NCBI RefSeq assembly: GCF_019649055.1
Contig: NW_026570321.1
Span: 186,001-250,000, forward strand
Length of the DNA: 64,000 nt
Reading direction: 5' to 3'
DNA from: Paramacrobiotus metropolitanus
Lineage: Eukaryota > Tardigrada > Eutardigrada > Parachela > Macrobiotidae
The notes beneath the pieces were generated by a model, which had not been told where the DNA came from, ran no database searches, and worked only from the letters and a program-made list of their open reading frames with translations. Numbering within the stretch: the first letter of the stretch is position 1; each line of letters begins with the position of its first letter. Below, piece after piece: positions 57,801 to 64,000 of this stretch. The position numbers and the translations under genes were made by a program.

Positions 57801-58414
57801 GCAGATGGGTCGAGGCAAAAGCAGTAAGTTCGGAGACCGCAAAAGAGACAGCTAAATTCTTTATTGAGAACATCCTATGTAGACATGGAGCACCTCGATA
57901 CCTAGGCACGGATCGCGGCTCTGGGTTTTGTTCTGAACTCATGGAGCATATTTTAAAATTTTCAGGAACAATTCACCAGCGTAATACCTCTTACAATCCC
58001 AGAAGTACTGGGTTGTGCGAAAGAATGAATCGAACGATTACATCCGCAATAGCAATGTATTGCAGCACATCCCAGCGGGACTGGGATGTGTGTCTACCTC
58101 TTTGTGTATTTTCGATTAACTGTTCGATTCAGGAAACGACAAAATATAGTCCTTTTGTTTTGACGTATGGCCGGGAGCCTCGACTTCCGGCCGAAATTTG
58201 CTTATCGCCAGACTTGGCTGGAGACGAAGAGGTTAATTATGACGAATATGTTGTAAAGCTGCAAGATGCTTTAAAAGAATTGAGGGAGCTTGCAAAAGCG
58301 CGAACAGAAGACTCAGCGTTACTTGCCGCTGAGAGGTATGATAAAGCACATCAGGATAAGGAGTTTAAAAAAAAGGCGACCTGGTTCTTATTTTTAATCC
58401 CCACCGAAAAATAA
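54839..58414 (+). CDS. Zinc knuckle plus Pol polyprotein of element 3 (PR-RT-RH-IN)
   Basis: One open frame, -1 relative to gag. It begins with the CCHC nucleocapsid knuckle (CFNCNKPGHIAVNC, about 54926-54967) and Asn-rich sequence, then a conserved retroelement polyprotein. Aspartic protease: CLDTGAGPS near 55385. Reverse transcriptase: about 56050-56600 with YLDD at 56462-56473. RNase H: begins near 56900 (ELHCDSSTIGLG). Integrase: HHCC zinc finger about 57520-57650 (HLGFL, CNDCQ) and catalytic core with ELDHLG, GTDRGSGF and TGLCERMN carrying the DDE triad. All catalytic motifs are intact. The frame ends at 58414, within what should be the integrase C-terminal domain. Confidence 0.92.
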   Translation, partial: GDRGNGRDFNNNNNNNFNRRTRTSNGRPICFNCNKPGHIAVNCWHNKNSGTNNRGGGNNFKNNDRRNNYGNNSNGNFNRNNYNRDNNSSDSTNQDNRSGNREHNNNRNPRPTYPTLPPRGQVGQIDHEEAFEPYEEDDDKNSHNVNMIARVRDKFFQQKDKKKFKSCLRTDVKVSNSQVSACLDTGAGPSLISHKLVERLKLKTIPWEGSTLKFVECTRKVEKACEVPVELLGRKVIVFAAVLESNHFDEELLLGNDFLDNIKVVIDYRTNRLYFMDHGPCKKCVEKSKSVVFDNTYDGETHVNFGELFSTDFIREIEVVPDSNKKEEKPFTESHVDFEKIHIAEGLSKENKIKVIALVEKYQKLFPKKGESIGRTHLTEFVIDTGDHKPLHCPPYRVSLKQQEIIQQEVDKLLKLKIIEPSFSNWNSPLLLIHKGGDNYRPVSDFRALNKITKKDNYPLPNIQTCLDLLGGAKFFIVLDMTGAFWQIPLEHSSKEKSAFVTPGGLFQFTCIPQGLCNGPAAFQRLADSILAGLKWRTCLNYLDDILIIGKTFEETLYRLEEVFDRILRSGLTLNLEKCKFFEPEIKFLGHIINEEGRRPNPEKTTALLNWPVPKTVKDIQSFLGGTGYWRAYIKNYSNIVAPLTELLKKSIDFHWGKSQHDAFEEIKKMVCSNVILSHFEPNLPIELHCDSSTIGLGCMLIQIKNNMEKVLEFASRKLSAPERSYSASELECLCVVWAVTKFRPYVAGVHFTIVTDHKALVYLLNIQDPTGKLCRWALKLSPYNLTIKHKAGKLNSMPDALSRNPVGPYEDNGELEIESLPVFAVNNVDSLRQLQEEDPYCQKILKSIQEGSNNRMFFVEKNILQKFRKNIYDGDSVTMVVPAKLVPEILYSCHDSPAGGGHLGFLKTYDKIKRKFFWPKMAEDTKRYVDSCNDCQTYKKKVGKPYGLLQPIPCNKVGERWELDHLGPFKKSGAGKKFIIVAIEQVSRWVEAKAVSSETAKETAKFFIENILCRHGAPRYLGTDRGSGFCSELMEHILKFSGTIHQRNTSYNPRSTGLCERMNRTITSAIAMYCSTSQRDWDVCLPLCVFSINCSIQETTKYSPFVLTYGREPRLPAEICLSPDLAGDEEVNYDEYVVKLQDALKELRELAKARTEDSALLAAERYDKAHQDKEFKKKATWFLFLIPTEK

Positions 58415-58587
58415 AAACAACTAATAAATTAAACCATAGATTTTATGGGCCGTTTGAGGTACTTGAAAAATTATCAGAAGTTAATTATAAAGTTCAAGCG
58501 CTGTACGGGAAGAAGTTAATAGACACGGTTCATGTCTATAGAATGAAAAAGTTTAATAAAAGAGAGGATTTAGTTGAACGATTTTAA
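58375..58587 (+). CDS. Integrase C-terminal GPY/F-type module of element 3 (shifted frame)
   Basis: Beginning at the A8 run, a frame -1 to Pol encodes GDLVLIF, HRFYGPFEVLEKL and VHVYRMKKF, the GPY/F module that ends Ty3/Gypsy integrases. It stops at 58585-58587. The run reads A-AAA-AAG in the Pol frame, a heptamer that can support -1 slippage, but a homopolymer length change is equally possible. Confidence 0.75.
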   Translation, partial: GDLVLIFNPHRKIKTTNKLNHRFYGPFEVLEKLSEVNYKVQALYGKKLIDTVHVYRMKKFNKREDLVERF

Positions 58588-59104
58588 AACCCGTGAGAAA
58601 GAAGCTACGTTTGGCGGAGAAAAGAGGGAAGACTATTTTAGAAAAAATAAAAAGGTGCCAGAGGTAGAAGGTCTTCATCTTTCGAATACTGATGACGGCA
58701 CTGGAAGTAATAGTGATTCTAATGATTCTACTTCAGAATCTGAAGAAATCAAAAGACCCCAGAGAAACAGGAAACCGCCGAACAGATACGGTTTCGAGAA
58801 CCCAGTTCCAGTTATGATGATAAAATTCGCAAGCGTGATCACGGACAGTCCGTGTCCGCCGGTATTGTTCCCTGTGAAACCAGGAACATCATTGACGTTG
58901 GCAGAAAATCTGGCAAACGCTACCGGGTTATCGATAGCATTCAATTATTGCCTGCCCGATGTTCCAATGATATGTGATGGGACAGCAAATGCAGTTGTGG
59001 AGACGGTAAATGGAACTGTGGAAGCAGATAAAGGACCGTCACACAACTCACAGAAGCTGTATCATCCGGAAATCAGTCATTTGCCGCTATGTTCGATCAG
59101 CTAA
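58571..59104 (+). CDS. Pol tail or accessory ORF between integrase and env (element 3)
   Basis: Open in the Pol frame after a TAG. There is no ATG until about 58815. The first part is charged and Ser/Asp-rich, with RPQRNRKPPNRYGF, the kind of basic tail found at the very end of Gypsy Pol. After that comes MMIKFASVITD and an unidentified segment with Cys residues and N-glycosylation sequons (NAT, NGT). It could be the Pol C-terminus plus part of a spliced env leader, or a separate accessory protein. Confidence 0.5.
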
Positions 59105-59238
59105 ACTGCAAGGAGCAAATTATCCAGAACCAGCATAACAGTTTGGAACAGCAAAGGAACGAAATCAGACACTGGAAAACTCTGTACGAAGTCGAACACC
59201 AAAAAATGGAGGACATACTGCAAGAAAAAGAGAATTGA
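59089..59238 (+). CDS. 49-aa coiled-coil mini-ORF (element 3)
   Basis: ATG at 59089, overlapping the previous frame by 16 nt. The product is a single charged helix rich in Gln, Glu and Lys (NSLEQQRNEIRHWKTLYEVE) with heptad-like spacing. Short but cleanly delimited; function unknown. Confidence 0.35.
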   Translation: MFDQLNCKEQIIQNQHNSLEQQRNEIRHWKTLYEVEHQKMEDILQEKEN

Positions 59239-59308
59239 AGCAAGTGCCAGATATCTCGACGATCTATTCCAAGAAGACTGCTTTGGACGAGCTGCCGGAA
59301 CTGACCGA

Positions 59309-62188
59309 ATGGACACAGAATTTGCACCTGCAATTGGACCCCAACTGCCCGCTGCCAATGAGGAACGTGAACCTTACATCTCACCGGTGTTCAGTCCGCG
59401 ACGAGGAGGCGACGGACTGGGATGGACATCAAAAAGCACTTTGTTTCCGGCAATAATTTGTGTCCTTGGACTGATTGGCATAGCTGACGGAACCAGATTT
59501 AAGGTGTGCGACTGCCATGCCGCACGTTATGTCGGGATTGTTTCTCTTCAAAACTACAATACGTGTCCGTTTCTGCCGGCTGTCCTAAAAGATTCAACTA
59601 TCAATTACGAGCTCTATGAAGAGGAACCTAAATCCCTGACCTTTAAAGGAATCGCATGTAAGCAACAAGTCAAAGCAAAAACCGTCACATCCTTCTTCTT
59701 TGGTGGTCACGACACCATATTTCGGAGCTATACCCGAATCGTACCACCGGCCGAATGTTGGAGCATGCACAAAAATACCTTATGTGCCGGCCAGACCATG
59801 GCAAAGGACGGATCGGTTTGGAAATTCGATGCAGAACCGGAAGGAGATGGATCCTGGATGCGGGAGGTCACTTATACAACGACTTCCTGCATAATGGAGG
59901 AGACAGAACTTAGCCAGGAATGTCGTGGATGTCCAGTTATGACAGCAACAGGAGAGATCGCGACTTCACGAAGCAAGGGAGAGGCAATGTCTAACCAGAT
60001 AACCTACGTGTGGAATGCGCAGGAAACTCCTGATGACCAGAAATGTATCAGAAGAAAATATTCCTCAGTCGGAGTCCTAAGAAATGATGAGACCTTCCAA
60101 AGACTGCGAGATGACCTCAGACAAATTGACTTTTACCTTGGGAACCTATCCACTGTATGCGGACTTCCCAAAGCCAAAGCCTATAATGTTAAGGGAAATC
60201 CGAACTTGAAAATTGTTCTCGGAGATATTGTTCAGCCGACCGACACCGGAGCATCCCGGAAGTTTTGGCAGAAGCTGCATAATTTTACTTTGGATGTCAT
60301 GAGGACAAAAAGAAATGCTTCCGAGAAACTCCAGCTGTCCAATTATTACTCGCAGCATTTTAATTATTTTCGAGATGATATGACGGATATTGGTAACACC
60401 TTAGCACTCACCACTGAAAATTTGGACTGCCGGATGGACAAGATTGCCTTGTACCAGCTCATTTTATTATCCCGAATTAGCCCGATCTTGGCTGGAAAAT
60501 CAATGGGTTACCCGGATTGTTTCGCCATCGATACTATGGGACTTAATCAGGCAGTAATCTTTAAATGTGAATCTCGACTGCTGGACTTTGCTGTGGATTC
60601 TGAGGCTTGCAGATACCCACAGCCTCGATACAACCACAGCACGATTGCCTTGGATGGATTAACGTTGATTGACTTTATTTGTGTGCAACCAACTCCTTTT
60701 CTAAATATCGACGGCGAAATACGTGTATCCAAGAATGGTAGCTGGGTCCCAGTTAATTCGACCATGCAAGGAAACCATATCCATATTGCAACACGGTTTG
60801 CGCCAAAGTACGATGTATCAGTGAATTTTCTACAGACGGAAGTTATTAGGCGACCACTACCAGCCTTCGACTACGTGAATCAATTAAATAATTTGGATAT
60901 ACGTACGCCGTACAAGTTCACCACTGGTACTGGAGTGCCAGTTGTTTCTACCTTACCCGATCTAAATTATTCATTCCTCGGAAAACTGCGTTACGTCGTT
61001 TATTGGCTTGTGATTATTATTGTTTTCGTTTTTCTCTTGACCGGAATCGTTATTTCTGGATTTTATATAAAAGACATGCGTTGGAATGCGCGCTTGGATG
61101 TCCGTCCAGAAAGTATGGAGATGGTGGATGCTCACGAATTTCATCACGAACGAACAATGCCTGTGAACATGGTGCAACGGAAGCTGAGTAAACGGCCAAA
61201 GAGAAATAAATCCAACGGCATGAAGAAAGAAAGAACCAGTCAAGTGGATTCTGGAGTTGTGATTGCCTACTGCAAAGCTGTACTGTGTAAACTGCGCGAC
61301 ATCTACACCAGACTGTTAAGAATGGAGCGATCTATCTATCGCGGTTATATCAACGATAATGGAAGTCATGCCATGATATTGCGGATGAATACGGGACCAG
61401 TTAACCAAGAGATGGAAAACCTTGATGAAACCCCGCCAGCTATCTCCAAATTATCGCTGCACCTGGCACGAAATCGTATCGCCACATTTATGGAGAGGCC
61501 AAATCATGCCGATATAGCCGATGCTTTGAAATTGTTGGCTGATCAGCAAGAGACTGGAATTAACGTGGTGAACGAAATGAATAAGGAACAGCGAGCGTAT
61601 GCGTTGCATGCTGGAGAGGAGTTTAAACGTATACACCGTAAATTGGACAGCCAGACACTCCGTATCGATGCATTTATCCGCACATGTGAGCGCAAGAGAA
61701 AGAGAGACAGAGAGGATGTGCGTTATGTTGCTGATAAGGAAAGAGACACGCGCAATGACGCGAAACGGATGAAGGAACAGTTGGCCATTCATACCGAAAG
61801 GCTAGACATACACGTTGGACGATTTACGAATGTATGCGGTCGGCTGGATGCTCATGGACTGTCGCTTTCAACACACACCAACACCTTGAATGCACAGTAT
61901 CGCACCATCAATGGACATAATGGTGCAATCGGAGAATTGCGTGGTATTCTGAATGGATTACGCCTGGACTATGACAACGAATTTACGCAAGTCAAAGAAA
62001 GACTGGAAACTCTGCGCGCTACTGTCCGGGTGATGGAAACTGTTTACCTGAACGGAGAAAATGGACGTGCCATGGGAAACGAGAACGTGGATGATTTTGA
62101 AGATACCCGCTCCGGAGGATCGGATCAGCCACCACCGCTGATGAGTCCGGAATCCCCGGAGCCGGAGGAGAATATTGACGTGGAATGA
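59309..62188 (+). CDS. Env-like membrane glycoprotein with long coiled-coil cytoplasmic tail (element 3)
   Basis: 959 residues from ATG 59309, in the position of retroviral/errantiviral env. Residues about 1-44 are polar and 45-59 hydrophobic (LFPAIICVLGLIGI), acting as signal peptide or anchor. A Cys-rich ectodomain follows (CDCHAARY near 67, many Cys to about 260, several sequons). A strong transmembrane helix lies at about 561-587 (VVYWLVIIIVFVFLL). About 370 residues remain after it: a basic patch (KRPKRNKSNG), then long charged heptad-rich helices around 750-910 (KRKRDREDVRY, KRMKEQLAIH, QVKERLETLRA) and an acidic Pro-rich end. Tails of known errantiviral Env proteins are short, so this is unusual. 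I cannot assign the fusion class. Expression probably needs splicing. Confidence 0.75.
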   Translation: MDTEFAPAIGPQLPAANEEREPYISPVFSPRRGGDGLGWTSKSTLFPAIICVLGLIGIADGTRFKVCDCHAARYVGIVSLQNYNTCPFLPAVLKDSTINYELYEEEPKSLTFKGIACKQQVKAKTVTSFFFGGHDTIFRSYTRIVPPAECWSMHKNTLCAGQTMAKDGSVWKFDAEPEGDGSWMREVTYTTTSCIMEETELSQECRGCPVMTATGEIATSRSKGEAMSNQITYVWNAQETPDDQKCIRRKYSSVGVLRNDETFQRLRDDLRQIDFYLGNLSTVCGLPKAKAYNVKGNPNLKIVLGDIVQPTDTGASRKFWQKLHNFTLDVMRTKRNASEKLQLSNYYSQHFNYFRDDMTDIGNTLALTTENLDCRMDKIALYQLILLSRISPILAGKSMGYPDCFAIDTMGLNQAVIFKCESRLLDFAVDSEACRYPQPRYNHSTIALDGLTLIDFICVQPTPFLNIDGEIRVSKNGSWVPVNSTMQGNHIHIATRFAPKYDVSVNFLQTEVIRRPLPAFDYVNQLNNLDIRTPYKFTTGTGVPVVSTLPDLNYSFLGKLRYVVYWLVIIIVFVFLLTGIVISGFYIKDMRWNARLDVRPESMEMVDAHEFHHERTMPVNMVQRKLSKRPKRNKSNGMKKERTSQVDSGVVIAYCKAVLCKLRDIYTRLLRMERSIYRGYINDNGSHAMILRMNTGPVNQEMENLDETPPAISKLSLHLARNRIATFMERPNHADIADALKLLADQQETGINVVNEMNKEQRAYALHAGEEFKRIHRKLDSQTLRIDAFIRTCERKRKRDREDVRYVADKERDTRNDAKRMKEQLAIHTERLDIHVGRFTNVCGRLDAHGLSLSTHTNTLNAQYRTINGHNGAIGELRGILNGLRLDYDNEFTQVKERLETLRATVRVMETVYLNGENGRAMGNENVDDFEDTRSGGSDQPPPLMSPESPEPEENIDVE

Positions 62189-62337
62189 TATTCCCACGCC
62201 AGGACATCCCAGATAAGCAACTGAATTAATGCTTTTTGTACGCTTAAGATTGCTTAATTAAATTGCTTTTTAAATTTTGTGAGAATTTTTGATAATTGAT
62301 TTTTAATCGCGAGACGCGATTCTTCTACCGGAGGAAT

Positions 62338-62588
62338 TGTTATGACATCATTCCGATGATGTCAGATGCTTATATAATTTGGTTTTGATGATTGCATAAT
62401 TGTGTTTTGATTACCTAATCTTGTTGTGGTTTAGTGTTTGTGTGTTTTGCATTTTTGAATTCGCTTTGATGTGCCGCTAATAAAAGGCGCGCTTGCAGAG
62501 CGCCTGAACACCAGTGTAAAATCAGTTGCAAAGAGTTTTGATTAAAAGTCGAACCTGCCTTGAGTTGTGTTTTTCCCCCATTGTAACA
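62338..62588 (+). repeat. 3' LTR of element 3
   Basis: 251 bp matching 52588-52838 with no difference seen by eye. A short purine tract (CGGAGGAA) precedes it. Confidence 0.94.
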
Positions 62589-63246
62589 CCGAAAATGGAA
62601 TAATAATATCAGTACATGTGCACAGGATTATGACCGGCACTGTGATTAGCAATCTGCCAGTTTAGCGGATCATACTAGTATGCGAGTATGGGAGTTATTG
62701 CTACTCCACCGAGACTGTTGCGGGCGATGCACTTTTGTTCACCGGCATAACTGGGCAGTGCCGGCGACACGTTCTAAGTGTAGCCGCTTTCTGCGGGATG
62801 ATGGAGGCCGATGCGAGGATCGCGCTCCAGCTACAGTGGCACTTATTTGTAATTAATTTCCCACCGTGGGAATCTTCGGTTCCGCGTTGCCGTCTAAGAG
62901 CATGTACAGGACCATAGATTTGTTCTCAGCGAAAGCGAGATCCTCGGCTTCCTCCCGGAAAACTAGCAAGAAGTTTGCGGGTTACTTCATCTGTACATGG
63001 GTTAGCACACATACATCGCGCGACAACCCCTTCAACGATCTGTTCGTGCAGAGGGGCCTTCTGCGTCGACTGAGTCGTGCTCTTTAACAGCGGTGCTTGC
63101 ATCACAACATGTTGAACTCCAGCTGGCTTTTGGTTCTGTCGATGCCCTTCGAACCATTGCCATAAAACGCTGATGGAGTGTTGATCGACTTGTGGAATGC
63201 CGCGGATGAGTACGACATGAAGGAGCTTCGAATCCAGTGCAAACTA
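62589..63246 (+). pseudogene. Degenerate BTB/POZ-like fragment
   Basis: Translations broken by stops contain BTB-like phrases: DHRFVLSESEIL near 62910-62950 and, at 63180-63240, LIDLWNAADEYDMKELRIQC, which fits the family's late helices (LL-AAD-Y--L---C). Several stops fall in between, so this looks like a decayed copy. BTB domains mediate dimerisation and Cul3 binding in other genes. The assignment rests on short motifs only. Confidence 0.35.
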
Positions 63247-63330
63247 AAAATGCTCCATCCCGTCACGCGTGACGGGATGGAGCATTTTCCAGAGCGTTTG
63301 TCTAGCGTACGCTAGACAAACGCTCTGGAA
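63247..63330. repeat. Two back-to-back perfect palindromes
   Basis: 63247-63288 is a 42-bp perfect palindrome (left arm begins AAAATGCTCCATCCCG). 63287-63330 is a 44-bp perfect palindrome centred at GCGTACGC. Neither has a loop, and they overlap by two bases. The overall form is left sequence, its reverse complement, reverse complement of the right sequence, right sequence. Confidence 0.95.
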
Positions 63331-64000
63331 TATTTCGATTTCGCTCGCGATCATGGAATGAAAAACTCCAAATCGAACCCGCAAAGATATTTCAACAGCA
63401 ATCTCAGTGAAGGGCTGGACGTTGATACACAGAAATGCACCCTTTTGAGTACTCTGCATTGGCAGCATTGCGGACTAGTTTTTTCTGATAAAAAGTATCC
63501 GAAGACTGTACGAGTATTAAAATTATTACACAGTAATCTAATTTATTTGTTACACTTGTTACTGTACCTACCAACTACACGGTGCAGATTGTGACACCGA
63601 GTTAACTCTCGTTTTACAACTGATGTGAACTTTAAGGCTTAAGCTAAAGTAGTAAATTAAATGCATTCGTGGAAGGACCCAATAATTACAGTACTTCTAC
63701 TCGACGTTTGTAGCCCTTTTGGTGCTTTGTAAATCAGTGGGGTTAATCACGAATACCGCAGTATTTTTACCTATTAATTACCGTGCTGTAGTATTTTGTA
63801 CATGTATTGTACGCACCCGTTTAGTATAGAGCAACATGGAATAGCTCCATGAAAAGCTAAAATCAGCTTCGACAGAATAAGGAGGTCATAATAGCTGTTT
63901 TCAAAGGTCATCCCGAAGCCAGTATTTACTATTATTACATCGAAATAGATATTTAAGTTGATCGATGATCTAGCAGATCAATGGATCAATGTAACTGTCA
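63331..64000. other. Unassigned right end of window
   Basis: The first 100 bases continue protein-like on the plus strand (LEYFDFARDHGMKN near 63328), probably the other side of the BTB-like fragment. Beyond about 63600 it is AT-rich with nothing recognisable. Confidence 0.4.

Larger units (their letters stand above)
52588..62588 (+). mobile_element. LTR retrotransposon 3: Ty3/Gypsy with env-like gene (errantivirus-like layout)
   Basis: A 10-kb element bounded by two 251-bp LTRs (TGTTA...TAACA) that look identical. The order is LTR, primer site, 630-bp leader, gag, protease, reverse transcriptase, RNase H, integrase, env-like ORF, LTR. This is the layout of insect errantiviruses, but whether it belongs to that clade needs a tree. 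Reading frame changes are visible at about 54839, at an A8 run (58367-58374) and near 58582, so this copy as read is not continuously coding. No target duplication is seen: left flank ends TCTTTGT, right flank begins CCGAAAA. Confidence 0.93.

Noticed and set aside
1-64000. Bacterial operons, CRISPR arrays or phage modules
   Set aside because: Genes are intron-split and of animal families. There are no regularly spaced short direct repeats and no ribosome-binding-site pattern.
1-64000. tRNA or rRNA genes
   Set aside because: I found no convincing T-arm plus acceptor pairing or rRNA core sequence by eye; a covariance-model scan would be decisive.

Overview
The window is animal nuclear DNA. 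Its genes are split by short GT-AG introns (about 55 bp to 2.5 kb) and encode metazoan families: astacin protease, ZC3H14/Nab2-type CCCH protein, MYND/SET protein, SLC6 monoamine transporter, allatostatin-C neuropeptide, GOLGA7 and HSP70. The allatostatin-C precursor points to an ecdysozoan. A tardigrade is my best guess from the overall look, but the sequence does not prove it.

Layout. 1-1932: astacin gene (+). 2019-7216: LTR retrotransposon 1, with identical LTRs and most of pol deleted. 8511-10044 and 23029-25400: two paralogous C2H2 zinc-finger genes (+) of a family I cannot name. Between them lie a ZC3H14/Nab2-like gene (10878-14776, -) and a MYND/SET (SMYD-like) gene (15464-17833, +). 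17834-23028 is a long gene-poor stretch with coding-like debris. 26904-33659: SLC6 monoamine-type transporter (+). 35441-38330: allatostatin-C precursor (-), with a one-stop ORF inside its large intron. 41699-43192: GOLGA7 (+).

44885-49428: an HSP70-like pseudogene. Its first exon is split by LTR retrotransposon 2 (45143-47803, 4-bp target duplication) and its intron carries a hAT-type MITE (8-bp target duplication). 49998-50975: a small gene ending in a CAAX box, whose 3' end is caught in a 778-bp tandem duplication. 52588-62588: LTR retrotransposon 3, a 10-kb Ty3/Gypsy element with gag, pol and an env-like gene whose product has an unusually long coiled-coil tail. 62589-64000: a decayed BTB-like fragment containing two back-to-back perfect palindromes.

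The host genes are unrelated housekeeping and neural genes, not a pathway; no operon-like logic is visible. The clearest story is mobile-DNA activity: three LTR elements, each with LTRs identical by eye, and a MITE, two of these insertions falling in one HSP70-like gene. Exon boundaries were placed by eye from splice consensus, reading phase and family similarity. They add up to whole codons in every gene model, but none has transcript support.
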